64,000 nt of DNA from JANNNF01 sp963772935 (lineage in GTDB: Bacteria; Pseudomonadota; Alphaproteobacteria; Rhodobacterales; Rhodobacteraceae). A program made the translations under genes and the position numbers. Within the stretch, counting starts at the first letter, position 1. Every line of letters starts with the position of its first letter. The notes beneath the pieces are model-generated. The model did no database searches, was not told the DNA's origin, and worked only from the letters and a program-made list of their open reading frames with translations. Shown here piece by piece: positions 36,921 through 45,595 of this stretch. The stretch covers positions 310,001-374,000 of the forward strand of contig CAVYZK010000008.1 of the NCBI GenBank assembly GCA_963772935.1, given 5' to 3'.

Positions 36921-37385
36921 TTAGCCGTCGCTGCCCATGGCCGGGCCTTCGGCATCGGTCACCAGACCAATGCTGCGGAACCCGCCCGCATTCAGCGCGC
37001 CCATGACCTGCGCGACCTGCGCATAGGGAATGGCCCCATCCGCCCGCAGGAACACCTTGTCCGACGTGCGTTCATCGGCAATCGCGCGCAGTTTCGGGAT
37101 CAATTCCCCCGCGGCCACCTCGGTTGTCTGGATCATCAGCCGCCCATCCGCCGTCATGGTGATGGTCAGCGGTTCTTCCTGTTCGGTCGGCAAAGCGTTT
37201 GCCGCCGTTTCCGGCAGTTCCACCGGCACCCCGACCGTCAGCATGGGGGCCGCGACCATGAAGATGATCATCAGCACCAGCATCACGTCCACAAACGGCG
37301 TGACGTTGATTTCAGACATCGCCGCAGCACCACCCCGGCCCCGCCGCCCGCGCCCGCCGCTTTTCTTGACCACACCCGCGCCCAT
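36921..37385 (-). CDS. tolR: Tol-Pal system protein TolR (ExbD family)
   Basis: A 154-residue inner-membrane protein. After a basic N-terminus (KKSGGRGRRGRGG) comes the family signature MSEINVTPFVDVMLVLMIIF, where the Asp in the single transmembrane helix takes part in proton movement. The periplasmic ExbD domain includes VPVELPETAA and VFLRADGAIPYAQVAQVM. It forms the proton-driven motor with TolQ that energises TolA. It lies 3 bp after tolQ and 8 bp before tolA. Confidence 0.96.
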   Translation of the reverse strand: MGAGVVKKSGGRGRRGRGGAAAMSEINVTPFVDVMLVLMIIFMVAAPMLTVGVPVELPETAANALPTEQEEPLTITMTADGRLMIQTTEVAAGELIPKLRAIADERTSDKVFLRADGAIPYAQVAQVMGALNAGGFRSIGLVTDAEGPAMGSDG

Positions 37386-37388
37386 GGC

Positions 37389-38084
37389 TTACGCGTCCAA
37401 CTGGCGCGACAGGATGGTGGCAAATTCATCGGCAAAGGCTTCGTACCCGCCAAGGATCTGCTCACTGTCCGCATTCAGCTTGTTGTAGAACACGACCGCC
37501 GGGATGGCGGCGATCAGGCCGACACCCGTCGCCAGCAGCGCCTCGGCAATGCCGGGGGCCACGACGGCGAGGTTGGTGTTCTGGCTGATGGCGATCTGCT
37601 CGAAACTGTGCTTGATGCCCCAGACCGTGCCGAACAACCCGATGAAGGGCGCGGTAGACCCGGTGGTTGCCAGAAACGACAGCCCCTTGTTCAACACCCC
37701 GGCCTCCCGCGAAATCGCCACGTTCATCGCCCGGTCGATGCGGGCCTGCGCGCCTGCGATCAGCGCGCCGTCCTGTTTGTGACTGCGCCGCCATTCCAGC
37801 ATGCCGGAGGCGAAAATCTTTTCCGACGCACCGACAGGTTCTGCCCCCATCTTCTCAAACAACTCATCCAAAGGCTCGCCCGACCAGAAGGCCCGGTCGA
37901 ACACCGCAGCCTCCTTGCGGGCGCTGCGGAACAAGATGTGTTTGCGGATGATGATCGACCATGACCAGAACGACATGGCCATCAGCATGATCATCACCAC
38001 CTTCACCGTGAAGGTGGCGCGTGCGAATAGGGCGAGCATGGAGAAGTCAATCTCCTGCGCCAGTGCGAGGGTTTCCGTTTCCAT
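37389..38084 (-). CDS. tolQ: Tol-Pal system proton channel TolQ (ExbB family)
   Basis: A 231-residue inner-membrane protein with three helices. The first spans VKVVMIMLMAMSFWSWSIII; the C-terminal MotA/TolQ/ExbB domain has LSFLATTGSTAPFIGLFGTV and LLATGVGLIAAIPAVVFYNK, with the conserved Thr residues of the channel. It works with TolR to drive outer-membrane constriction. It is the second gene of the ybgC-tolQRAB-pal-cpoB cluster, 120 bp after ybgC. Confidence 0.97.
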   Translation of the reverse strand: METETLALAQEIDFSMLALFARATFTVKVVMIMLMAMSFWSWSIIIRKHILFRSARKEAAVFDRAFWSGEPLDELFEKMGAEPVGASEKIFASGMLEWRRSHKQDGALIAGAQARIDRAMNVAISREAGVLNKGLSFLATTGSTAPFIGLFGTVWGIKHSFEQIAISQNTNLAVVAPGIAEALLATGVGLIAAIPAVVFYNKLNADSEQILGGYEAFADEFATILSRQLDA

Positions 38085-38204
38085 TCCGCCTGCTCTTTAT
38101 GGGTCGGGGCCGTTGAGTGGCTCCGTTACCTGCGATTCTACCCGGATTTAAGGGTGAATGCCAACACATCTCTGTGGGCGGCAGGTTCCCGCCACACGCA
38201 AGGC

Positions 38205-38621
38205 TCAGATTTCAGGCAGCCCGGGGGTCAACAGCGCGCGAACTTTGGCCGGCAGCCGCAGGGCGGTGCCGGAGGCAGACAGACACACCAGCGTGACCAC
38301 CGCCTGAAACAGCACCTCTGGCCCGCGTATTACAGTCTGATCCAGCACCAGCCGCGCGCCAGTCACCGCCCGAAGCCGCGTTGTGACAATCAGATCATCA
38401 CCGAAAACCGCAGGTTTCAGATAATCGGCCTCTACCCGGCGCACGGCAAAGACGATGCCATCATCCGCCCGCAATGCCCGCTGATCAACACCAAGCGATG
38501 CCACCCATTCGCTGCGCCCACGTTCGATAAACTTCAGGTAGTTGGCGTAATAGACGATTCCGGCCAGATCGGTGTCTTCGTAATACACGCGCACGGGATG
38601 GGTATGGGGTGGGTTGGTCAT
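38205..38621 (-). CDS. ybgC: YbgC-type acyl-CoA thioesterase
   Basis: A 138-residue hot-dog-fold thioesterase. The catalytic YYEDTDLAGIVYYANYLKF signature with Asp in EDTD, followed by FIERGRSEW, identifies the 4-hydroxybenzoyl-CoA/YbgC group. E. coli YbgC hydrolyses short-chain acyl-CoA or acyl-ACP and is associated with phospholipid enzymes. It heads the minus-strand Tol-Pal cluster, the typical position in proteobacteria. Its promoter must lie in 38622-38739, divergent from creA. Confidence 0.95.
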   Translation of the reverse strand: MTNPPHTHPVRVYYEDTDLAGIVYYANYLKFIERGRSEWVASLGVDQRALRADDGIVFAVRRVEADYLKPAVFGDDLIVTTRLRAVTGARLVLDQTVIRGPEVLFQAVVTLVCLSASGTALRLPAKVRALLTPGLPEI

Positions 38622-38739
38622 CTGGCACCTCTGGTCGGCTGGCGCACCTTACGGGAGACGCGCACCACAGGTCCAGACGGCATGCCCTTGCAATACCGCC
38701 GCATTTCCCCATCTTGGACAGACCTGACCGGAGAGTGCC

Positions 38740-39186
38740 ATGACCTTGCTGAAAACCGCCGCCCTGATGCTTGCCCTGACCACCCCGGCCTTGGCCGAAG
38801 AAGTGGGGCGTGTCGGCGTCGATTGGGTCGGTAACGACATCATCATTGACGCCTTTGCCGACCCCAAGGTGCAGGGCGTCACTTGCCACATCGCCTATTT
38901 CGAACGCTCGCTGATCGACCGGATCAGCAATGGCAACTGGTTTGAAGACCCGTCCTTTTCGGCGGTCGATTGCGCGCAGACCGGGCCGATCGTGATTGGC
39001 GACATCGACCCTGAAGGCGAGAACGTGTTTTCCGAGCGCCAGTCGCTGATCCTGAAATCGCTGAAGGTCACGCGGGTGTATGACGAGGCAAATCGGACGC
39101 TGCTATATCTTGCCCATGCGTCCGAGGTCACGCAAGGCTCTGGCAAGATGTCACTTTCCGCGATCCCCGTCCCCGCCGCCCCCTGA
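38740..39186 (+). CDS. creA: CreA family protein
   Basis: A 148-residue exported protein. The signal peptide is MTLLKTAALMLALTTPALAEE; the mature part contains VGNDIIIDAFADPKVQGVTC and SLIDRISNGNWFEDPSFSAV, matching the CreA family, and a conserved Cys pair (GVTCHI, VDCAQT). Its function is unknown. A GGAG lies about 9 nt upstream of the ATG. Its 3' end overlaps the convergent small membrane-protein gene by 36 bp. Confidence 0.9.
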   Translation: MTLLKTAALMLALTTPALAEEVGRVGVDWVGNDIIIDAFADPKVQGVTCHIAYFERSLIDRISNGNWFEDPSFSAVDCAQTGPIVIGDIDPEGENVFSERQSLILKSLKVTRVYDEANRTLLYLAHASEVTQGSGKMSLSAIPVPAAP

Positions 39187-39420
39187 CGCAGCCCGCCAGT
39201 CGCGCCACAGGGCGATGGCTATGCCTATGGCCATGGCAGGCAAGGCCGACGCCGCCCCCACGCTGAACGACCCCATCTCACACCCGCCGGAATCGCCGGG
39301 TGTGCCGCAGGACGGGTCCAACAGATGCGCCAGTGCCAGCACAGAAAACATCACGACAACCGGCACCACGACCAAGCCTGCCAGACCATAGCCGATCACG
39401 CGCCCGACCCGCACCCGCAT
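39151..39420 (-). CDS. Small membrane protein of unknown function
   Basis: An 89-residue protein with two predicted transmembrane helices (LAGLVVVPVVVMFSVLALAH and SALPAMAIGIAIALW) and a cysteine-containing loop between them (PSCGTPGDSGGCEMGS) that probably faces the periplasm. GGGGG sits 9 nt upstream of the ATG at 39420, supporting expression. It follows the next minus-strand gene by 9 bp, so the two may be an operon. No family recognised. Confidence 0.66.
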   Translation of the reverse strand: MRVRVGRVIGYGLAGLVVVPVVVMFSVLALAHLLDPSCGTPGDSGGCEMGSFSVGAASALPAMAIGIAIALWRDWRAASGGGGDGDRGK

Positions 39421-39429
39421 GGCTGCCCC

Positions 39430-40053
39430 CTATTGCATCAACCCGACCCGTGCCGCCAACCGCACCGCATGCGACGGATCATGGGCCACCATCGGCATTA
39501 CCCTATCATATCCCGCCCGGATCACCCCGGCAATTTCGGGCCGCAGCACCGCCACCTCGCCGACCAGCGCCAAGGGCGACGCCCCCAGAAACGCCCGGTC
39601 CGACCACAGCAGAATGGTCTGCACGGCTTGGCTGAGCGCCAGCGTATCGGCGGGCACGGCAGACAGATGCGGGTCCATGCGCAAGAACACGAACGCCGCC
39701 TTGATCGCGCCCGAGGCCTCAAACCGGAAACTGCGGTACTGGTTGGCATCCGCCGCAGCCAACCGCGCACAGAGGGGGCCAAGGTCCGGGATCAACTGGT
39801 CCAGTTTGGGCACATCGTTAAGCTCAGCCCAGTCGGTCAGGAAAAACACCATCAGGTTCGCGCCAAGCTCCGGGTCTGTCTCGGCGGTGCTGTGCCCCGC
39901 AAGAGCGACCACCGCCTCAATCGCGCCTTTGACCACGCCAAGCGTGGCATCATCGACCCCGAACACCACCGGCACAATCGGGCGGCCCCAGCGGGCAAAC
40001 AGATACTGCCCGTCGCTGCGCGTGAACAGCGCCTGAACCTTTTCCGCTTCCAT
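39430..40053 (-). CDS. Uncharacterised 207-residue protein
   Basis: A soluble protein with mixed alpha/beta character: VQALFTRSDGQYLFARWGRP at the start, VVFGVDDATLGVVKGAIEAV, and MVFFLTDWAELNDVPKLDQL. It looks like a conserved hypothetical of the Rhodobacteraceae found near ruvB, but I cannot name a domain. The start at 40053 has GGGGAT about 8 nt upstream; ATG 40056 is adjacent and an in-frame upstream reading to 40083 lacks a ribosome site. An 18-bp palindrome separates it from ruvB. Confidence 0.7.
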   Translation of the reverse strand: MEAEKVQALFTRSDGQYLFARWGRPIVPVVFGVDDATLGVVKGAIEAVVALAGHSTAETDPELGANLMVFFLTDWAELNDVPKLDQLIPDLGPLCARLAAADANQYRSFRFEASGAIKAAFVFLRMDPHLSAVPADTLALSQAVQTILLWSDRAFLGASPLALVGEVAVLRPEIAGVIRAGYDRVMPMVAHDPSHAVRLAARVGLMQ

Positions 40054-40092
40054 CATATCCCCGCCCGCACGGCTGCAACCCAAAAGTTTGGC

Positions 40093-40110
40093 GATTTCTT
40101 CGAAGAAATC
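40093..40110. repeat. 18-bp perfect palindrome between ruvB and the next gene
   Basis: GATTTCTTCGAAGAAATC is a perfect inverted repeat lying 24 bp downstream of the ruvB stop and 40 bp upstream of the next minus-strand start. As RNA it would fold into a short AU-rich hairpin; no T-run follows, so it is not a standard terminator. It could be a protein-binding site or an RNA-processing hairpin. Confidence 0.4.
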
Positions 40111-40133
40111 GGGTCCGGGCGCAACCCGTCATC

Positions 40134-41156
40134 TTAGCCGTCAAACAAATCGCTCTGCCCCACACGCGGAGCCTCCAACCCCAGATGCGCCCAGGCTTTT
40201 TGCCCCAGCATCCGCCCGCGCGGGGTACGCAGAAGCAGGCCCTGCTGCAACAGGTAGGGCTCAATCACTTCCTCGATCGCGTCCCTCGCCTCGCTCAGCG
40301 CCGCCGCAATCGTCTCTACCCCCACCGGGCCACCCCCATAATTGTCGGCCAGCAGCGACAGATAGCGCCGGTCGCCGCCATCCAGCCCCAGATGATCCAC
40401 CCCCAACCGCGTCAACGCCCGGTCCGCCAGACTGCGGCTGATGCGACCGCCTTCCTCGACCATCGCGAAATCCACCACCCGGCGCAGCAGGCGGCCCGCA
40501 ATCCGCGGCGTACCCCGCGCGCGCCGCGCAATCTCGCGGCAGCCCGCCTCCTCGGCCTGCACCCCCAACAGCCGCGCGCCACGGGTGACGATCAGGTGCA
40601 ACTCATCCTCGGTGTAAAACTGCAACCGAGTGGGGATGCCGAAACGGTCGCGCAGCGGCGTGGTCAAAAGACCCATCCGTGTCGTTGCGCCAACAAGGGT
40701 GAAGGGCTGCAAATCTATCCGCACCGTGCGCGCGGCAGGGCCTTCGCCGATCACCAGATCCAGCGCGAAATCTTCCATCGCGGGATACAGCACTTCCTCG
40801 ACCACCGGGCTAAGCCTATGAATTTCATCAATGAACAGCACATCGCGCGGTTCCAGATTGGTCAGGATCGCCGCCAGATCGCCCGCCTTGGCCAGCACCG
40901 GGCCAGAGGTCATCCGAAACCCCACCCCCAATTCCCGCGCCATGATCTGCGCCAGCGTGGTCTTGCCCAAACCAGGGGGGCCGTGGAACAAGGTATGATC
41001 CATCGCCTCGCCCCGCATCCGGGCCGCCTCGATGAACACCGCCAGATTGGCCCGCGCCTCGGCCTGCCCCACAAACTCGGTCAGAGTCTGCGGCCGCAAC
41101 GCCCGGTCGGCATCCTCGGGCAGCTTCTCGGGGCGCAGGGTGGGGTCGGATTGCAT
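40134..41156 (-). CDS. ruvB: Holliday junction branch migration helicase RuvB
   Basis: A 340-residue AAA+ motor. Walker A FHGPPGLGKTTLAQIMAREL, Walker B DVLFIDEIHRLSPVVEE, sensor/arginine region GATTRMGLLTTPLRDRFGIP, and the C-terminal winged-helix end YLLQQGLLLRTPRGRMLG are all present. It drives branch migration of Holliday junctions with RuvA. The ATG overlaps the ruvA stop as TAATG, so translation is coupled. Confidence 0.97.
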   Translation of the reverse strand: MQSDPTLRPEKLPEDADRALRPQTLTEFVGQAEARANLAVFIEAARMRGEAMDHTLFHGPPGLGKTTLAQIMARELGVGFRMTSGPVLAKAGDLAAILTNLEPRDVLFIDEIHRLSPVVEEVLYPAMEDFALDLVIGEGPAARTVRIDLQPFTLVGATTRMGLLTTPLRDRFGIPTRLQFYTEDELHLIVTRGARLLGVQAEEAGCREIARRARGTPRIAGRLLRRVVDFAMVEEGGRISRSLADRALTRLGVDHLGLDGGDRRYLSLLADNYGGGPVGVETIAAALSEARDAIEEVIEPYLLQQGLLLRTPRGRMLGQKAWAHLGLEAPRVGQSDLFDG

Positions 41157-41831
41157 TATGACCTCGGCGCCAGCAGTTTCAGCGCCGCCCGGATCATCGC
41201 CGCCGTGTCTGCGTCTGGCATTTCAGCCGCGATGGTGGCAATGGCCTGCGCTGCATCCCCCGGACCATAGCCCAGATTGACCAGTGCCGACATCGCATCC
41301 GCACTGAACGCGGCGCGGGAACACGGCGACGGTGGGGGCTTTCGCGGCACGGGGTCTTACCACGGGTGCCGCTTCAACCACCTCATCCAGACTGGCGACA
41401 GAGGCCAAGGATACCCCCGCCGCCATCAGCCCCGGCGCTTTGGATTTCAGTTCCAGGATCACCCGTTGCGCCAGTTTCGGCCCCACTCCGGGGGCCGATT
41501 GCACTGCCCGAGCGTCGCCAAGGGTGATGGCGCGCGCCGCCCCTTCGGCCCCCAGCGTGCCCAGGATTGCCATCGCGGCCTTGGCCCCCACGCCCTGCAC
41601 CGTGGTCAGCAGCTTGTGCCATTCCTTTTCGATCATGCTGGGAAAGCCGAACAGTTGCAGCAGATCCTCGCGCACCACCAACTCGGTATACAGCGCCACC
41701 GCCTCGCCCACCCCCGGCAGTCCTGCCAGCGTGCGGTCAGACACAAAGACGATGTATCCCACGCCCCGAACGTCGATCAGCACGTGATCCGCGCCGCGCC
41801 AATCCAGACGGCCTGATATCTTGCCGATCAT
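41156..41831 (-). CDS. ruvA: Holliday junction DNA-binding protein RuvA (frameshifted as written)
   Basis: Reconstructed length is 224 residues. Domain I begins MIGKISGRLDWRGADHVLID; the helix-hairpin-helix region has LLTTVQGVGAKAAMAILGTL and VQSAPGVGPKLAQRVILEL. The domain III peptide that contacts RuvB (AFSADAMSALVNLGYGPGDA) is in another frame. The break is at 41320-41321: the coding strand has GCCGTGTTCCCGCGCC, one T too many after GTG. It overlaps ruvC by 4 bp and ruvB by 1 bp. The break is probably a sequencing indel. Confidence 0.9.
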
Positions 41832-42346
41832 CCCCCTACCTTTCGCAACGCCGCCTGCAACCGGCCCGCCGATTGCAGATGATGCGCATGGCAGATCGCA
41901 ATCGCCAGCGCATCCGCCGCATCGGGGCCTTCAATCACCACGCCGGGCAGTTGCACCCGCACCATGTGATCGACCTGGCCCTTGTCCGCATGTCCGACCC
42001 CCACCACCGTCTTTTTCACCGCATTGGGGGCATATTCGCCAACCGTCAGGCCAAACTGCGCGGGCACCAGCAGGGCAATACCCCGCGCCTGACCCAGTTT
42101 CAGCGTGGCCACCGCGTCCTTGTTTACAAAGGTATTTTCGACAGCCGCCGCATCGGGGGCATAGGTTTGCAGCACGGCGGTCAGTTGCGTGTGCAGGGTC
42201 AGCAGGCGCTGCGCCAGATCGCCGTCGCCTTTGCCGGGGCTGGAATGGCAGATGCCGTTCGCCACATGCGTCAGCCGCGACCCTGCCACGTCGATCACCC
42301 CCCACCCGAGGTTTCGCAAACCGGGGTCAATACCCAGAACCCGCAT
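41828..42346 (-). CDS. ruvC: Holliday junction resolvase RuvC
   Basis: A 172-residue endonuclease of the RNase H-like fold. Catalytic acids are visible: Asp7 in MRVLGIDPGLRNLGWG, a Glu in AAVENTFVNKDA and the C-terminal AADALAIAICHAHH with Asp and His. It cuts Holliday junctions after RuvAB migration. The start at 42346 is preferred over 42478 because the family begins MRVLGIDPG and AGGGTGG lies upstream. First gene of ruvCAB. Confidence 0.96.
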   Translation of the reverse strand: MRVLGIDPGLRNLGWGVIDVAGSRLTHVANGICHSSPGKGDGDLAQRLLTLHTQLTAVLQTYAPDAAAVENTFVNKDAVATLKLGQARGIALLVPAQFGLTVGEYAPNAVKKTVVGVGHADKGQVDHMVRVQLPGVVIEGPDAADALAIAICHAHHLQSAGRLQAALRKVGG

Positions 42347-42678
42347 CCCTGCCACCCTTTTTATCGTTTTTTGTGGATTAGCACGAATAGGGAACATCCG
42401 CCAACCTCTTTCCGTAACCCTTGCCTGATCACGGAAATCTTGCAGCCCGGTCACAGCCGCGTTATGCAAAGCCTGCAAAAGCGACAGGCCGCGCGATCAA
42501 CGCGACAACGCCCCCTGTCGCCCTGAAAATAATGGCGAAATTGCGGCAATGAGGCATGCAGTGGCTGCAAGTCCGCCATGCCTTCCCACAGCTTGCTATA
42601 CCCATGGCGCACGCCTATTTGGCTGTCATGCAGAGACGAAGCCTCTGGAATGAGCAGTTTATGAAAAGGATAACCGCC
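42347..42678. other. Divergent intergenic region ruvC/DUF1127
   Basis: This 332-bp region separates ruvC (minus) from a DUF1127 gene (plus). No convincing ORF or RNA gene is seen. For the plus-strand gene a candidate promoter is TTGCTA (42593-42598), a 17-nt spacer and TATTTG (42616-42621), about 58 bp before the start codon; the -10 match is weak. Nothing clear is seen for ruvC. Confidence 0.35.
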
Positions 42679-42882
42679 ATGGCCGCCACTCAGACCACCC
42701 GCCCGGCGCCGTTCGGCGCTATCACGACCTACCGCGCCATCAATGGCATCAGCTCGATGCTGGTCGCTGTTGCCGCATGGAATGACGCCCGCGTCACCCG
42801 CAATGCACTTGGCAAACTGTCGGACCGTGAACTTGATGATATCGGCCTGTGCCGCGCTGATATCTACACGCTGGGAAACTGA
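42679..42882 (+). CDS. DUF1127 small protein
   Basis: A 67-residue protein ending in the DUF1127 motif: WNDARVTRNALGKLSDRELDDIGLCRADI. The ATG at 42679 has AAGGAT 9 nt upstream and is preferred to ATGs at 42661 and 42556. In Rhodobacter and Agrobacterium, DUF1127 proteins bind or influence RNA and affect stress and metabolic responses; a specific role here is not evident. Ends with a hairpin terminator about 65 bp downstream. Confidence 0.86.
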   Translation: MAATQTTRPAPFGAITTYRAINGISSMLVAVAAWNDARVTRNALGKLSDRELDDIGLCRADIYTLGN

Positions 42883-42946
42883 ACCCTGCGTGTGTCACAA
42901 GGCCGGCGAAATGCTGGCAAAGCGTATGAACGAGCCCAAATGAAAT

Positions 42947-42975
42947 AGCCGCCACCTTGCAAGGTTGGCGGCTTG
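42947..42975. terminator. Likely bidirectional terminator after DUF1127
   Basis: GCCGCCACCTTG and CAAGGTTGGCGGC pair in a 12-bp stem with a single bulged base and almost no loop. The plus strand continues TTGTTTC and the minus strand continues TATTTC, giving moderate T-richness both ways. It lies between the DUF1127 gene and the convergent minus-strand gene ending at 43029, as expected for a shared terminator. Confidence 0.55.
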
Positions 42976-43028
42976 TTTCATGTTACAGGTCGGTATCAGA
43001 CTGTGCCGGGTCTTCGAATATCGCCGGA

Positions 43029-43382
43029 TCACAGATTGGTCGGAAACCGCTGTGTCACAAAGGCAGAAACTGCCAGCGTTGCCGGGTCTGCCTGCATCAG
43101 CCAGCCGCCCAGACGATCAAACCCTTCGCCCTGCATCAGGTTATCAACCCGCGCCTGATATACGTCGCCGCCGATTTTGTAATGGATCGCGGCCTTCAGG
43201 CCCACCGACATCAACACCAGCACAAGAAGCGGCTTGATCAGGGAAATCCTGCTTTTGTTCGGCCGTGTATACGCCGAGCGTCCCAGCGTACCGGGGGCTT
43301 CAAAGCCATAGCCTTTTGCCCGTGCCTTTTCGACACGAGTCACACGGCGTTCGAAATCTTGAAGGTTCGGGTCAGCGTACAT
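43029..43382 (-). CDS. Uncharacterised protein with one membrane segment
   Basis: A 117-residue protein: a charged N-terminal cytosolic part (DFERRVTRVEKARAKGYGFE), one transmembrane helix (LIKPLLVLVLMSVGLKAAIHY) and a C-terminal extracytoplasmic part with DRLGGWLMQADPATLAVSAF. The pattern is familiar from conserved Rhodobacteraceae hypotheticals, but I cannot name it. The start is an ATG at 43382 (or 43385); no strong ribosome site precedes it, and the frame is open to 43577. Confidence 0.66.
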   Translation of the reverse strand: MYADPNLQDFERRVTRVEKARAKGYGFEAPGTLGRSAYTRPNKSRISLIKPLLVLVLMSVGLKAAIHYKIGGDVYQARVDNLMQGEGFDRLGGWLMQADPATLAVSAFVTQRFPTNL

Positions 43383-43500
43383 CATCGTCACCAGTGCATC
43401 AGGCCCCCGCCTAAAGTCTTTGGTACGGTAACTTTGTGGCGAAAGTTGGGCAGAAAATCCAAATTCAGGCGGAACCCGGAAAATCTTGGCCAAATTTGCC

Positions 43501-44374
43501 TTAATTTCGCGCCAGAACCAATGTTGACCACTCACCGATATCTTCCCGCGCCTGCAAGGCAAAGCCTGCAGCCACATAGGCCGCCGTCACCGACTCGGCC
43601 TGTACCACCAGAAGCCCCGACAAGATGCAAAGCCCGCCCTGCCCCACATGGGCCGCCATCGGCGGGGCCAGTTCGATCAGCGGGCCTTTCAGGATATTCG
43701 CAAAGACCAGATCAAAGGGGGCGGCCTCGGCCAGACGGGGGTGCGCAAAGCCTGCGGCCTCCATACACTCCAGCCGCCCCTCCATGCCGTTGATCGCGAC
43801 ATTGGCCAGTGCCACGTCCACCGCGACCTCGTCGATATCCGACGCCATCACCAGCGCATCAGGCAACACCGCCGCCGCGGCCATCGCCAGCACCGCCGTA
43901 CCACAGCCAATGTCGGCCACCTTGGCGGGCCGCAAGCCCCGCCTCATACAGCCGGTCAAAGGCGCGCAGACAGCCAAGCGTGGTGCCATGGTGTCCAGTG
44001 CCAAAGGCAACCGTCGCCTCGATCTGCAAGGCGATGCGGCCTGCTGGAACCTTGTCGGCATCATGGCTGCCATAGACAAAGAACCGCCCGGCCTCGACCG
44101 GCGACAATTCGCGCCGCACCTTGGCCACCCAGTCAATTTCCGGCAATTCCGACATCACAAACGGCTTGGCCCCAAAGGCCAGTGCCAGCATGTCAAGAAT
44201 GCCCTCATTCGGCGGCTCAAGGAAATAGACGCCAACCTCCCACAGACCGGACCCGTCTTCTATCTCGAACACGCCTACCCCGGTGGGTTCGGGCTGCATC
44301 TTTTCGACCGCCTCCGACAGCGCAAGGGCTGCTGCTTCGCCCGGAAGGGTGGTCAGTGCGGTAAAGGTGGGCAT
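43501..44374 (-). CDS. prmA: Ribosomal protein L11 methyltransferase PrmA (frameshifted as written)
   Basis: Reconstructed length is 290 residues, normal for PrmA. The N-terminal L11-recognition domain (MPTFTALTTLPGEAAALAL to GRFFVYGSHDADKVP) and ATVAFGTGHHGTTLGCLRAF are in one frame. The SAM-binding VADIGCGTAVLAMAAA, VMASDIDEVAVDVALANV and FANILKGPLIELAPPM are in another. The break is the AA at 43934-43935: the coding strand has GGGGCTTGCGGCC, one T too many where CTG-CGG is expected. Start at 44374 has GGAG 9 nt upstream. Probably a sequencing indel, although PrmA is dispensable in E. coli. Confidence 0.9.
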
Positions 44375-44440
44375 CGGTCTTCTCCGGGGTTTGGGCAAGC
44401 GTGCAGGTAGCCGTAGGGGCGCCCGGGGTCAAGCACACCG

Positions 44441-45592
44441 TCAAGCGCGCCTGATCCGCCCGGTCAGCATACGCCATGCCAACCGGGCAAAACTGGCCAG
44501 CGTCAGGTCGGCGTAATCCATCTTGCCCGCCAGCAGATCAAAGTACCGCCGTTGCAGCCGTTCGGATTGAGCCAGAAGCCCGATGAAGCGCTGCTGCAAC
44601 AGCGGGTGATAGATCAGCCGCGCCAAAATGCGCGCCCGCCGCAGTTCCGCCTGCACAGGACGCAAGCGCCGCCCATAGCCCGCCATCGCTGCTTCGGGCG
44701 TGCCCGCCGCAATCGCCTCTGCCGCAGCTTCTGCCGCCAACTGGCCGGATTTCACCGCCCAGGCGATGCCCTCGCCGGTGATCGGGTCCACAAACCCCGC
44801 CGCGTCCCCCGCCAGCAACACCGCCCCCCGCCCCGGGTTTGGGCGCGGGTCGCCAAACGGCAGATGGTGGCCCTTGATTGTCAGCTTGGCCGGATCATAC
44901 CCCCGCGCCAGCAACCACGCATGAAATGTTGCCTTCATATCCGGGTTGCGCCCATGCACGCCACCGATGCCGACTGTCAGACTGCTGGCCTTGGGAAAGA
45001 CCCAACCATAGCCCCACTGCGCCGCCGTCACATCCAGCACGGCCACCGGGTCAGCCGATCCCGGCACAACCGGCACTTCGGCCTCCAGCGCAAAGCCGAT
45101 GCGATCCGGGTCATGCGCGCGGCCAAACAGCCCCCGCCCCACCATCGAATTGACCCCATCCGCCCCGATCAGCACGCGGCCCAAAAGCCTGCGCCCATCT
45201 TCCAGCAGTACCGAGCATCCGTCCAAGGCACCAATCCGGCACCCGGTAAAATCCTGCACCCCCGCAGCCAGTGCCTGCGCCAGTAACGCTGCGTCAAAAT
45301 CCCGGCGCATGGTATAGCTGATCACCGGAGTATCCTGCAGATCGGCCACCACTCGCGCGCCTGCCACAATCTGCACCCGGGTCGCATCCAGCCACAAACC
45401 AACCGGCAAGGCGGCATAAACATCGCCCAGATGCGCCGTACAGCGCCCGGTTATCCCGCCCCCGCACAGCTTGGCGCGCGGAAAGCGGGCCTTGTCGATC
45501 AGCGCCACCGACAGGCCCAAACTCCGCGCCCGCAGCGCCGCCGTCGCCCCCGCAGGCCCGGCACCGATCACCACAAGGTCATGGGTGACCAA
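44441..45592 (-). CDS. Geranylgeranyl reductase family flavoprotein
   Basis: A 383-residue FAD-dependent oxidoreductase. The N-terminal FAD fingerprint is VVIGAGPAGATAALRARSLG, with the family-specific KLCGGGITGR after the first strand-helix pair, YTMRRDFDAALLAQA in the middle and the second FAD motif VLLAGDAAGFVDPITGEGIAW. The group includes ChlP/BchP-like geranylgeranyl reductases and archaeal lipid reductases; no photosynthesis gene is nearby, so the substrate is open. It is separated from msrA by 3 bp, suggesting co-transcription. Confidence 0.87.
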   Translation of the reverse strand: MVTHDLVVIGAGPAGATAALRARSLGLSVALIDKARFPRAKLCGGGITGRCTAHLGDVYAALPVGLWLDATRVQIVAGARVVADLQDTPVISYTMRRDFDAALLAQALAAGVQDFTGCRIGALDGCSVLLEDGRRLLGRVLIGADGVNSMVGRGLFGRAHDPDRIGFALEAEVPVVPGSADPVAVLDVTAAQWGYGWVFPKASSLTVGIGGVHGRNPDMKATFHAWLLARGYDPAKLTIKGHHLPFGDPRPNPGRGAVLLAGDAAGFVDPITGEGIAWAVKSGQLAAEAAAEAIAAGTPEAAMAGYGRRLRPVQAELRRARILARLIYHPLLQQRFIGLLAQSERLQRRYFDLLAGKMDYADLTLASFARLAWRMLTGRIRRA

Positions 45593-45595
45593 GGA

